From positions 219,774,942 through 219,838,941 of the forward strand of contig CM070874.1 in the NCBI GenBank assembly GCA_036365515.1: a stretch of DNA of 64,000 nucleotides, read 5' to 3'. Below are positions 1 to 10,830 of the stretch, in pieces (position 1 is the first letter of the stretch; each line of letters opens with the position of its first letter). This DNA is from Torymus aiolomorphi. Taxonomy: Eukaryota; Arthropoda; Insecta; Hymenoptera; Torymidae. The translations under genes and the position numbers were made by a program. Below the pieces are notes generated by a model. It ran no database searches. It saw only the letters and a list, made by a program, of their open reading frames with translations, and was not told the origin of the DNA.

Positions 1-453
1 ATTGTATCGCCTCTCGTGATACTCTCTGCTGCTTTTGTGCCAGGCGAACATGCTTACTGCACTAGGATGTTGCTGGTTCGGGAGTACGACAGGTAGTTCT
101 AGCCTATCGCACTATCTCTGAGCTCTCCTCGTGTTTCCGTCGAAAGTACGGTATAACACATTTCGCGGATCACGATAGTGGCCTCGGGATGCATCACGTA
201 TGCACTCCTGAGGTTACAACTACCAAACACTTCACAATTATCGCGAAAAACGCGATATCACCGCGAACTCACTATCGCGCGCGTCTGTGTCCGAACGATA
301 ACAACAACATTGATGCCGGTCGCGTCTGTGCCGGTACCTTCGTCATGCTCTCGATACAGCTCCAACACTGCATCGAGGCGCCATCTAACGTTCGTTACTA
401 CGAACATGTATATTGCCGATTTATTATCGACGTCGGTACGGCAGGTCGTGACA
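1..453 (-). repeat. Diverged LTR fragment, relative of the 2411-8114 element
   Basis: The fragment is cut by the left window edge and ends in GTGACA, like the right ends of the LTRs at 2411-3821 and 6711-8114. It keeps their order of landmarks: a short palindrome opening CCTC and closing GAGG, a TCGCGAA-like palindrome, a CAGCTCCAA hairpin loop, then GGCAGGTCGTGACA. Identity is clearly lower than between those two LTRs, so this is an older or sister element. It is in the same orientation (minus). No gene is seen here. The AT-rich stretch from 454 to 689 holds nothing I recognise. Confidence 0.6.
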
Positions 454-689
454 AGTTATATAATTGCTGTACCGAATTTATATTTTTATTAGAATACGAA
501 ATGAAAATAATAAAAAAGAATAAATATTATTATAATGAACTAAGCCTGCCTTTTATAATGACCCTTTCCATACTTTATTTAAATTCTTCTGAACTTTTTT
601 AGTTACAAATATGTCTTGACAATTTTTGTTTAAAAAAATTCACTTTGCCTAAGAGATTTATAAATATGTCTTAAACAATTTAATTAGAA

Positions 690-1096
690 TCGCATGCTAA
701 TAACCACGTGTCGCGTGCTAAATCATATGCCGAACCGCATGCGGTGACGTATGGTGAATCATATGACACGGTATGTGTGATATTATGTGCGCAAGCATGT
801 GCCGGATCACGTGCCGGAATCCCAATAATATTACTTTGCTAAGTCATATGACGGGGTACATGCCGAATCACATGCCAGATCACGTGCCAAAATCTTCGAT
901 AATAGCATGTGTTTCATCATATGATTAGTCATGTGTTACGGCATGTGTTTCGGCATGTGTTTCGGCATATATTTCGGTATGTGCTTCTTCATATGGTTCT
1001 TCAAGTGCTTTGGCATATGTTTTGGCACGCAACGTGGCACATAATCTGGGATATGATTGAGCATGTGATTTTGCATGTAGTTTGGCATGTGATTAT
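690..1096. repeat. Degenerate 12-bp tandem array with CATRTG/CACGTG cores
   Basis: The clearest part is 908-1090, where a 12-base unit like GCATGTGTTTCG repeats about 13 times in register. Looser units (GTGCCGGATCAC-like) extend back to about 690. Nearly every unit carries a CANNTG E-box-like core: CATATG, CATGTG or CACGTG. An open frame through it is only a four-residue-period repeat (His every fourth residue) and is not a gene. The array abuts the 5'-truncated end of F1 copy A. Confidence 0.7.
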
Positions 1097-2410
1097 TTTC
1101 AGTAGGAATATACATAACGACAGACCCAAATAATGCACTAGATCAGCTGATACTCAAAATTAAAAAATGCATATATGAATCTGAGTCAACTAATAACAAT
1201 AAAAAAATAAAATCTACACCCAGAAAATGCTGGATAACCAAAGCCATAATTACATCATGTGAAACAAAAGAAAAATTATACAACATATGGAAGAAAGACC
1301 CACATACATCAAAAAAAGATGCTTACAAGAATTATGTAAAAATACTAAACCAAACTATAAAAGAAGCAGAAAATGGCTATGATAAAAAACAAATAGAAAA
1401 GAACCAAAATAACCAAAAGAATCTTTGGAAGATAATTAATAAAAAACTTGGAAAAGAAACCAATACTAATAACAACATAAACTACCTAAAAAATAACAAT
1501 ATAAAAATCACTGACTCAACTCAAATAGCTGAAAAGATGAATGAATACTTTTGTAATATAGGAAGAAAAATGAGCGAGAAGATAGCAACTACTCAAAATG
1601 AAAATTTACAAATGCCACCCATGAATCCCGAAACCGTGTATCTATTCCCAACTAACCAAATAGAAATGAATGACATTATCACAAGTTTAAAGAGCAAAAG
1701 AGGAAGTATAGATGAAATAGATACACAAGTTATAAAAACACTAAAACAACACGTCAGCAAACAACTTGTAGACATCTACAACACATACATAGAACATGGT
1801 GTCTGGCCACATGCACTAAAAATAGCAGAAGTCATTCCGATATACAAAGGAAAAGAAAAGTATTTACCAAACAACTATAGACCAATATCTCTTATCTCCA
1901 ATATCGCAAAAATATTTGAAAAACTATTACACAAACGGTTACTAAGCTTTCTAGATAAAAACAAAATTATATCACAGAAACAACTCGGCTTCAGAAAAAA
2001 TAAAAGTACTAAAGATGCACTAAGTACTATAACAAGCTTAATATACAATCAAATAAATCAAAGTGAACCTATAGCAGCCACCTTTCTTGATCTTGCCAAG
2101 GCATTTGACACAGTGGATCATAAGATACTTCTCAATAAACTATACAACTATGGAATAAGAGGTAAAGTTTACAAACTACTAAAAAGCTACTTAGATAACA
2201 AAAAGTAAAAGTAAACAATTCAAATAGCAAATTCGATGCAATACAAATGGGAGTCCCCCAAGGAACAATATTAGGACCATTATTATTTATTATCTACATA
2301 AATGACATGTTTCAAACTATAGCAGAACTTTCAATATTGGCTTTTGCTGATGACACTGCAATAATTGTAAAAGGAAAATCATGGCTAGACATAGAAATAA
2401 AAATGAACCT
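1097..2410 (+). pseudogene. LINE-like retrotransposon F1, copy A: endonuclease end and RT (5' part)
   Basis: This 5'-truncated copy of the element at 25.5-31.8 kb begins in the linker after the endonuclease and runs into reverse transcriptase. RT landmarks are NYRPISLIS, LGFRKNKSTKDAL, FLDLAKAFDTVDH, GVPQGTILGPLLF and an FADDT active-site box. A frameshift near 2205 separates the two RT blocks, so it is inactive. The copy is interrupted at 2410 by an LTR retrotransposon and resumes at 8119. By family knowledge the protein would nick DNA and prime reverse transcription at the target. RT style and gene order suggest the CR1/Jockey group; the clade is not proven. Confidence 0.85.
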
Positions 2411-3821
2411 TGTCACGAGGTGGATTTTCGGGCTAAGGCACGTTTCACCTGCGTACCTTAGCGGTTCAATTCCGTATCTCTCGGTTCAACTCCCGGAGAT
2501 GTAATAGCCAGATTAGGTAACAGACGCTACAACGTCGTGCAATGTTAACCTAATCTGGTTACTTACAGTGCAACACGCAAGTCCAAGACTCGCGCTTTAT
2601 TTCTCACCAGTGACTCGAACTCCTCTCCTGGTCACTGGTTCGTGTGCCGACTGCTCAGATGAAACGAAACGTATCCTCTTACGTAACGACCGCGAGGCGG
2701 CGGGGAACGGGGAATGACTAAGGTCGCGAAATAACAACTCGAGTGGTTAAAGTTAATAATAAAAGACTATTGTTTATTAAATAAAAGAAGTTGTGGTGTG
2801 ATAATGAATCAGAAATATAAAAGAAGTGAATTTTGGTTTGCGTATTCCCTATCTAAACGGTGCGCCAGCAATTTATCGCTGACGTCAGCTGCCTCGGAGA
2901 CTGACGTCAAGCTCGTGGTAATTTACGCCGCGCACGTAAGGTATAATACGCCTCACGTGTGCGGTACTCTACGCGCGCACTCACCGAGTAAAGCGACGAA
3001 GTGTGAGAGCAGTTGCGATCGCCGCGCGACGCACACACGTATAAGTGTGAGAGAGAGACACGTGTAGACGGCGGGTTTACACGTGTGCGCATCTGTTGTG
3101 CGCCCTCACCGGCTTTGAAAAAGCCGGTGGTTTGACCTCGCGTTTAACCTTGATGAAGTGCGAACCCGATGCCTACACTCTCTCCTCGCACTTGCTCTCA
3201 CCGCACGAGAACACCTACTCGAAGCCGATGTCCAGGTACGACGAGCCTGGATGAGCGGTTATGCGTTATTACTCGCGTCGCGGATGATGCGTGCACGCTT
3301 ACCATGTTAGGTCTTCGGCGCATTTGACTCGGTGGCCTAGCATCCTCGCGTGCATCCTCTCGACACATCTGGCATCGTAGCTCGGTTCTTCATGATCTCT
3401 CGAACTGTAGCAACGCCAGGCGATCGGCTCTTCTGCTCGCGGAAGTCACTTTTATTCACAGTACGGCAGGTAGAATCAGCCTGCCGTACAGTCTCGGTAT
3501 ACTTCACGTACTTCCCACGTAAGTACGTGAAGTCACACTTTACCGGCAGAGTAAATGGCCTCAGTAAAGCACACTACTTCTTTACTGAGGTTGAACGATT
3601 GACAAAACACTTTGTCACTCGCGAAATTCGCGATAACAAAATCCGCGAACTCGCACGCGTGTATCTCTCACGCGCGGTAACAACAAGATGGAAGCCGGGC
3701 TCTCTCGCGCCGGCTCGCTTCTCGTCTCGTCGATGCAGCTCCAATACTGCATCGACGCGCCCTCTAGCGTTAGCTATCACGAACTTACTAATTATCGCCG
3801 TCGGTACTACAGGCCATGACA
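2411..3821 (-). repeat. 3' LTR of the 2411-8114 element
   Basis: This 1411-bp LTR closely matches 6711-8114 apart from scattered substitutions and small indels. It contains paired TGACGTCA palindromes (2880-2887, 2902-2909) and a series of perfect hairpins (3107-3129, 3461-3489, 3502-3532, 3559-3590, 3601-3616, 3619-3633, 3728-3757). Short open frames inside recur in the other LTR only because the LTRs are copies. They show no protein family features. Confidence 0.88.
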
Positions 3822-3831
3822 CCCCCCACCC
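3822..3831 (-). other. Polypurine tract of the 2411-8114 element
   Basis: The minus strand reads GGGTGGGGGG immediately before the 3' LTR (TGTCATG). This position is expected for the plus-strand primer of an LTR retrotransposon and fixes the orientation. Confidence 0.7.
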
Positions 3832-4015
3832 AGACGTCGCTTATCTCCAGATGGGCGACTCTGTACACCAATCGGACGTCGGTTGTACCTGGAAAGTCTG
3901 AGACAACTTTGTCTCCGACTATCCTTGTCAGCTCTCGAGGTTTTGAGGTTTGCCTCGAAGCTGTGTCAAACTATCGCCAAGTAAAAACTTTCTTCACTCT
4001 TCAGTAACTGAAGAT

Positions 4016-5494
4016 TTAGCTTCGGTAGAAGCCCTCTCTTTCTCTATCTCTACAGGCTGATCTACTTGTAGAGCTAGCAATACGTGCTTCGCTTTGCTGT
4101 GATGGTTGTCTACCAAGACAGTAATGTTCACCTCTTCGCGTCGGCGGCCTCTCATTGGCCACTGCTCCATGTATAGCCGGCACGCTGGCGTCTGGTACGT
4201 TTTCCAGCCAGACGACGGTGGTGAAGGCCAGGTCTTCTTCGTTATTTTCCGACCTGATCAGGCCCTGGTGGCTGGGTTTTCGCAAACGGCGGATCGCTCA
4301 TCGCCGTGTTCTCTCTCTTCTTCTTCCTTTTTTCTTCTTCTCTTCTCAAGATCAGTTCCTACCCTCGGAGATTCTTCGGATTCTCGAAACTCGGAATCGA
4401 ACTTCCGTAGCCATAGTGCTGGACAGGCAAAACGACCTGTCGAGCTACCCTTCGCACTTACTCACGCCCAGCTGGTGTCATACAGCGCATTGCGAGGTGG
4501 CCTTCCCCTAGGGGTATGCTCGAATCAGATAGGTCGCTTCTAAAGTCACCGCCTACGTTACCTGGAGTTAAACACACTCCAAACCAGGCATCGTTACCGT
4601 CGATTCGACAAACAAATCGGGAACGGGATGCCTGGCGCCACAAAGCGGATGCGGAGCTAAGCTTCGACGCATTTACGGCACTTGGCGAAACCTCTGGTCA
4701 CTTTTATCAGTCACTGGTGTGACCGGTCGGGAAATGACCTGTCATCGCGGCTTAATTTTGGGCAAAATTAGTTGACCAACGATGCCACGTGAGAGGATTG
4801 CCTGAGCTGGCCCAGAGGCATTCGGCTTCCGGTCGAGGGGTCCTATCCCTCCGAGGATATTCTTCTCTCTTCTTTTCATCTGAAAGTTGACGGTTTGGTG
4901 GATTTTCCCGTGCCCTTTTCCACCATCCTTCGAACTTTAACAGCGCTACAATGTTTCGTCACCGAAGATTCTTACCTGCCGTCGCTGGAATTTACCGTTG
5001 ACCTGTCCCATTTGTCACAGGAAGTGAGGCTCTTTGGTCAAACGGTATGTCTCAACGTCTATTCTTCAGCGACGACAGGCTGTGGCTCTCTCGGCTTCTC
5101 AGTAGCCTATCTCGCCACAGCCATAGCAGCGAATGAGACCTGAGGGTTGTATTTGACCTTGTCGACCGGCTTCCTTGCTCTTCAAGGTCCTCCAACGAGT
5201 CCTTAGGGCTGTCCTTGACCTTTCTCCTCGGTCGTCCTTGCCCTTTAAGGTACACAACCTTAGAGCTGTCCTTGACCTTGTCGACGGTCTTCCTTGCCCT
5301 CGTAATGAGGTCTTCGTTTCTGCTTCCAACAATTCTTTGGAGCTTTTACTTCGACTGCTATGGTAATACGAACTGTCATTGATCATGCCAATTCCTCTTC
5401 TCTGACGTAGCAGCCTTGTTCGTATTCTTTGTTTTCTGAATATCATCATCGCTCTTTTCTTCGTCGTCACGGCTAAGCGCTCCTCGTTACTCAT
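4016..5494 (-). pseudogene. Decayed gag-pol remnant of the 2411-8114 element
   Basis: The clearest relic is a minus-strand frame (5099-5494) rich in Arg, Lys and Ser that ends in CYGCGEIGY. This looks like the start of a retroviral-type zinc knuckle, with the usual His replaced by Tyr and a stop just after. Further along, near 4560-4640 on the minus strand, a stretch reading FVCRIDGNDAWFGV vaguely resembles the start of an RNase H domain. Frames between these points are broken repeatedly. The gag call is reasonable; the pol call is weak. No integrase or RT active-site motif is readable. Confidence 0.45.
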
Positions 5495-6700
5495 TCCTTG
5501 CTTAGCAGTGACTTTCCATCATCTGGTGTCATCTTGTTTCTTCGTCGTCCTCTTCATCAATTATTGCGACGTATTCCCTCTCTTTCTGGTGCCGCACATC
5601 ACATCACCAAGGTTTCAACTTGCCTTGTTGAGTTCCCCCCTCCCAGGTTCTGCTGCGGCTTTTAGGCAGCGGTTGAGTCCTGCGTACCAGCGGCACCTGA
5701 GAAGGGAACTACACCTTTCTACGGATTTTCTTCTGCTGGTCTTCATAACCAATGTATGTAAGTGCTCATCTATTTCTCTTGTCGGCATACATTGGCACCG
5801 GTTTCCAATGGTTTCTTTTTTCTTCTGTACCATTTTTGTATTGCTTGTTTGCTCGTCGCTTTCTTTACATGCGCCTCAGTACTTAAGAGTGTGGTTGTGT
5901 GTGCGATTTCTATCAACGGGATCGTTCCCCAAGGCGCACCTTCTTAATATAAATAAATAAATAATTTATAATATTGGTTTTGTCTACCTAACCTACACGC
6001 TCTGAATTGCACCTCGAGTTGCAGAAGGGTTGATAACAGTTGCTCGACTTCAAAACGCACTGGCTGGTTTTTCTCTCAATTTGCCAGTAATTGGTGCTTC
6101 GATCCCGATTTAGCACGAATTACTGGTTTGTCGCTGTTTTTCAGCTATTTTAAAATTTTTACTCTGTAAAAAAAAATAAATGCCAGCCAGGTCAACGCGG
6201 GTTCGAATCTACCCCTCAGTTCGGTTCTTTGTCTCTGGTTCGAATCCCCTGAGGGTATTGTCTATACTAGCCTTCACTAGGCTAGCAACTGGTATCGACT
6301 GAACGCTCGTCACAAATTTAGTCGAGTGTTCAATCCCCTGATGCTTCTCCTCAGAAATTTTTATTATTGTTTAAACAAATTATAATTATTGTTTAAACAA
6401 ACTAAAGTGTCGCTCGCATTTTAATTTCGCCTAGGCGCACAGTATCTGACTATTTGACACGATAATCTATAAAAAAAAATAGCAACTTTGTAGCCTACAG
6501 CAATTTATCTTGATTTTTCTCAAAAATCTTGGAATTTCTACCACCAGAGGGTTTGCTGTAGGTTGGTTGTTGTACTTTAGTCACTTCATAACTAAAAATC
6601 CAAAAAAAAATCGGAAAAATCCAAAAAGAAATTTTTGGGATTCGAACTTTGCTCCTTCGAAGTGAAAATTTCGCGATATTCCCAAGCACACACACGTTTA
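5495..6700 (-). other. Leader and unreadable gag region of the 2411-8114 element
   Basis: This is internal sequence between the primer site and the zinc-knuckle relic. It contains tandem-like phrases such as GGTTCGAATC and CCCCTGA near 6190-6350 and AT-rich sequence near 6355-6610. Open frames on both strands are short and mutually overlapping. No protein family is recognisable. Confidence 0.5.
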
Positions 6701-6710
6701 GGGCGCCAGT
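6701..6710 (-). other. Primer-binding site of the 2411-8114 element
   Basis: On the minus strand, the LTR end CGTGACA is followed by a 2-nt spacer and TGGCGCCC. This is the canonical complement of a tRNA 3' end terminating GGGCGCCA, typical of tRNA-Lys-primed elements. The match beyond eight bases is weaker. Confidence 0.75.
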
Positions 6711-8114
6711 TGTCACGGGGTGGATTTTCGGGCTAAGGCACGTTTCATCTGCGTACCTTAGCGGTTCAATTCCGTATCTCTCGGTTCAACTCCCGGAGAT
6801 GTAATAGCCAGATTAGCTAACAGACGCTACAACGTCGTGCAATGTTAACCTAATCTGGTTACTTACCATGCAACACGCAAGTAGAAGAATCGCGCTTTAT
6901 TTCTCACCAGTGACTCGAACTCCTCTCCTGGTCACTGGTTCGTGTGCCGGCTGCTCAGATGAAACGAAACGTATCCTCTTACGTAACAACCGCGGAGGCG
7001 GCGGGGAACGGGGAATGACTAAGGTCGCGAAATAACAACTCGAACGGTTAAAGTTAATAATAAAAGACTATTGTTTATTAAATAAAAGAAGTTGTGGTGT
7101 GATAATGGATCAGAAATATAAAAGAAGTGAATATTGGTTTGCGTATTCCCTATCTAAACGGTGCGCCAGCACATTATCCCTGACGTCAGCTGCCTCGGAG
7201 GCTGACGTCACGCTCGCGGTAATTTACGCCGCGCACGTAAGGTATAATACGCCTCACGTGTGCGGTACTCTACGCCCGCACTCACCGAGTAAAGCGACGA
7301 AGTGTGAGAGCAGTCGCGATCGCCGCGGGACGCACACACGTATAAGTGTGAGAGAGAGGGTAGACGGCGTGTTTACACGTGTGCGCACCTGTTGTGCCCA
7401 TCCACCGGCTTTGAAAAAGCCGGTGGTTTGACCTCGCGTTTAACCTTGATGAAGTGCGAACCCGATGTCTACACTCTCTCCTCGCACTTGCTCTCACCGC
7501 ATGAGAACGCCTACTCGAAGCCGATGTCCAGGTACGACAAGCCTGGACGAGCGGTTACGCGTTATTACTCGCGTCGCGGATGATGCGTGCACACTTACCA
7601 TGTTAGATCTTCGGCGAATTTGACTCCGTGGCCTAGCATCCTCGCGTGCACTCTCGACTCATCTGGCATCGTAGCTCGGTTCTTCATGATCTCTCGAACT
7701 GTAGCAACGCCAGGCGATCGGCTCTTCTGCTCGCGGAAGTCACTTTTATTCACAGTACGGTAGGTAGAATCAGCCTGCCGTACAGTCTCGGTATACCTCA
7801 CGTACTTCCGACGTAAGTACGTGAAGTCACACTTTTCCGCAGAGTAAATGGCCTCAGTAAAGCACACTACTTCTTTACTAAGGTTGAACGAGTGACAAAA
7901 CACATTGTCATTCGCGAAATTCGCGATAACAAAATCCGCGAACTCGCACGCGTGTATCTCTCACGAGCGGTAACAACAAGATGAAAGCCGGGCTCTCTCG
8001 TGCCGGCTTGCTCCTCGTCTCGTCGATGCAGCTCCAAAACTGCATCGACGCGCCCTCTAGCGTTCGCTATCACGAACTTACTAATTATCGACGTCGGTAT
8101 GGCAGGCCGTGACA
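6711..8114 (-). repeat. 5' LTR of the 2411-8114 element
   Basis: This 1404-bp LTR is the partner of 2411-3821. It keeps the paired TGACGTCA sites (7181-7188, 7203-7210) and most hairpins, with single mismatches in the GTACGGCAGG and CCTCAGTAAAG stems. Divergence between the LTRs implies the insertion is not very recent. Confidence 0.88.
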
Positions 8115-8118
8115 ACCT

Positions 8119-8814
8119 ATACCTAAATAAAGTATCAACCTGACTGGCTCTAAACAAACTATCCTTAATCATTGATAACAGTTTACATAGAATTTGGAAG
8201 TATACGAAACAGCACTCTGGGAAATTTAAATATCTGTATACAAGGAAAACAAATAACCAGAGTTGACAGTACCAAATACTTCGGAAAAACCATTAATAGT
8301 AACAATAGATGGGAAAATCACATCACAAACATTTATAATAAATTAAAATATTTAATCTTTATTTTTTATAAACTCACTAAAATACTATCGCAACAAAATC
8401 TCAGGATGCTCTATTACGCTCTTTTTCATAACATCATGTCTTAAGGCATAATGGCATGAGTAGGAGCATTCCTAAACATAACTAGGATTTTTTAAACTCT
8501 ACAGTACAGAATTTTCAAAATAATAAACAAAAGTAACTTTTTAAATGAAAAACAGCCACTAAATTTAGATCAACAATTCACTTACGAATCTCTATTATAT
8601 CATTACGAAGATTTAAAAGATAATTTTATAAATTCAAATATCACCACGAGAATGAAATGCATCATAGTTCCAAAACAAAACAAAAGAATAAGTAACAAGA
8701 TCAGTTATTTAAGGGCCATTACTTGTTATAACAGTCTGCCTAACAATCTCAAAACACTAACAAACAAAAACGACAGAAAAGATAAACTAAGAGAATGGAT
8801 AAAAATAAATTAAG
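8119..8814 (+). pseudogene. F1 copy A: RT C-terminal part (after the LTR insertion)
   Basis: The sequence continues the RT reading broken at 2410. It aligns with 29205-29881 of copy B through IEFGS, NICIQGK, YYALFH and the C-terminal NSLPNNLKTLTN stretch. Several stops and frameshifts are present, for example after the HNIMS segment at 8444. The ORF2 stop lies near 8812, as in copy B. It is a dead copy. Confidence 0.8.
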
Positions 8815-9880
8815 ATCAACAGGTTATGAACACACAGCAAGCGAAGAAATTAGAATAGACTGCAATAAAATCAGAACAGTCTTACATGAAGTAAAATACA
8901 CTAGAAAGGGCTATGCCCTAATATTACAATACAAAGGAAGGTAAACAACCGTCAAGTATGACTGTCTAACATAGGAAGTCCATGTGTATAAGACTATGCT
9001 TGACGCATTATTATTAGATACTAGAACATACATCTGCTCTATAACCAAATGCATACGACACCAATTTCACTCACACCAACGAATGACAAATTATAACTAC
9101 ACTAAATTAAAAAAATTCAAGAATGATAGATACTTGCAAAATATAAACTTAATCGCAGACAGCATAATCCAGTTATTTACTACAGAAACGGAAGAAAAAA
9201 TTAAATAACCAAAAAAAGAATATTCTTTTATAAGGAAATTTACTAAATGTCCCAACTCGAACAATAATCCACAAACAAAAACATACAACAAAAATTGCCC
9301 TTATTGCCATAATCCTAAAACACGTGGAATTAAGCATACCCATTTCTTAAAAAGCACAGATACAAATGAAAATCAAGGATAAAATAAAAAACCCACCAAA
9401 ACAGAACATAATGGAATAGAAGAAATATATGATATGATTGACAATATTGGCAATGAAAATAGCATTAAATTACTACAAAAACCAGTAACAAAAGAACCGG
9501 GAAACAAAACAACTACAAACAACATCCATATGACATATGGTGATATAAACTACCTAGGATCAAACAAAGCACTTTTTTATTTTGATAGAGGAATCAGAGG
9601 CAAGCAAACTTTTACTAATTCAATGTATCCACTAGATGCACAACCAAAACACAAGGATATAGTAGTAATAGATGAAATAGTCTTCACATCAAACTGTAAA
9701 TGCGATTCGAGTAACCAACACAGGGACATGTTCCATCATTATAGGGTCACTTGTGCAGTTGGGCTTACATGCTCAGCTCGACTTACCAAACATGAAAGGA
9801 TAATTTATGTAAGAAACAAGAATGCAACAACAGAAACACCTACAACTGCGAGATCTATGCTAATAAGATATTGGTGAGAG
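8815..9880 (+). pseudogene. F1 copy A: ORF3, with an intact C-terminal domain
   Basis: Two open pieces match the third ORF of copy B. The first, at 8984-9208, has LLLDTRTYIC aligned with LLLDIRTYIC. The second, 9434-9877, encodes the whole C-terminal domain: YGDINYLG, FDRGIRGKQTFTNSMY, CKCDSSNQH, HYRVTCAVGLTC and a terminal IRYW before the stop. By eye this domain is roughly 70 percent identical to copy B over about 115 residues, with many conservative changes, while the linker between the pieces is poorly conserved. Function is unknown. The first half is broken by stops. Confidence 0.75.
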
Positions 9881-10103
9881 TGGTAGTGACATAGTTTTAT
9901 TTATAGTTGAAATTTGTTTCTCCCTGTAACCAAGTTACAGGAGAGTAAACAAATACGCTCTAAAAGAAATGTATTAGATTGTAAGTTTAGCCTGTAAGTT
10001 TATTATATATATTGGACCAGCATACAGGAAGTGACTTGCTCTGCTGGACTACTTTTGTAATGTAATTTTGTATTACTCTGGTTAATAAATAAATAAATAA
10101 AAA
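9881..10103 (+). other. F1 copy A: 3' UTR with stem-loops and (TAAA)n tail
   Basis: Two hairpins are visible: 9920-9943 (stem CTCC-TGTAAC with GTTACAGGAG) and 10017-10047 (CCAGCA paired with TGCTGG around an AGGAAG...CTT stem). The copy ends in a short TAAATAAATAAA tail near 10085-10103, as expected for target-primed retrotransposition. Both hairpins have counterparts at the same places in copy B. Confidence 0.7.
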
Positions 10104-10144
10104 ATTCATTGGCACGTAGCTTCCTCCAAATTAATGTATGGTTC

Positions 10145-10800
10145 CTATATGTATAGTATATATTTTAAATATAAAATACATTTATTCATTATACTTTTTT
10201 TTCATTGATTTAATGATTCATTAATATTTAAAAATTGAATATTTTTTATTATTCAAATTATTTATTATTTGGCACTTATTTTATTTAACAAAAAAGAAAT
10301 ATTTTAAAATCTAAAATTAAAAAATTGCTATCTACCCTGAGATCAACTTACTCACATTTTCAAAATAATATATAATAACTACATTTTTTACATTATAAAT
10401 ATATTATTATTCAATAATTTTGTATTTTTATTATAAATAATTGTGTACATATTATAAAAATTTAAATTATTTTGATTTTTGTAATGATCCGTTATAATTT
10501 TCGTCATACTCTTCTTTTATTTTCAATAAAATATCGTTGATTGTTGATTTTATCATTTCTTACACCATCTTAATAAAAAAAAAGCAAATAAAATATTATG
10601 AAAACACAAATATCAGTGGCTGCTAATAAAAAGATTTACATAAATTTCTAAAGGTAAAATGAGTGTATATAGAAATTATATGCCCATGAACCATAACCGT
10701 TTCAACTTTGAAATTTTTATATAAAAATTGAGAGAGAGTAATTCGTACTATATTCACTTCAATTCACGATTATTTGAAAAATTAGTTCAAACTCAAAATA
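10145..10800 (+). repeat. AT-rich dispersed repeat R1, copy 1
   Basis: This stretch is closely similar, in the same orientation, to 24655-25310. Shared landmarks include TATCTACCCTG, GATCAACTTACTCACATTTT, GGTCCGTTATAATTTT-like sequence, and ATATGCCC followed by GAACCATAAACG-like sequence. A partial third copy lies near 31800-32195. It has no coding potential. Class is unknown. Confidence 0.75.
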
Positions 10801-10830
10801 ATTGGCCAGCGTATCTGACTAACTTCATGT

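Larger units (their letters stand above)
2411..8114 (-). mobile_element. LTR retrotransposon with 1.4-kb LTRs, nested in F1 copy A
   Basis: Two long direct repeats (2411-3821 and 6711-8114) both start TGTCACG; they end CATGACA and CGTGACA. The 4-bp duplication ACCT (2407-2410 and 8115-8118) flanks the whole unit, and the F1 reading resumes directly after it. The minus orientation follows from a primer-binding site beside the right LTR (TGGCGCCC on the minus strand) and a purine tract beside the left LTR (GGGTGGGGGG on the minus strand). The internal region is only about 2.9 kb and strongly decayed, so the copy is non-autonomous. A 4-bp duplication and tRNA-Lys-like primer fit Gypsy-type elements, but no readable pol confirms this. 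Confidence 0.88.

Noticed and set aside
690..1096. CRISPR-like array
   Set aside because: Units are 12 bp without unique spacers, and the window is eukaryotic.
909..1133. His-rich 74-codon frame
   Set aside because: Translation of the 12-bp tandem array; the four-residue period follows from the DNA repeat.
2798..3092. Plus- and minus-strand open frames in the left LTR, repeated at 7099-7431
   Set aside because: They recur only because the two LTRs are copies. No family features, and the frame is not preserved in the diverged LTR at 1-453.
5508..5960. 150-codon plus-strand hydrophobic frame
   Set aside because: Antisense to the decayed minus-strand element; overlaps another frame; no recognisable family or start context.
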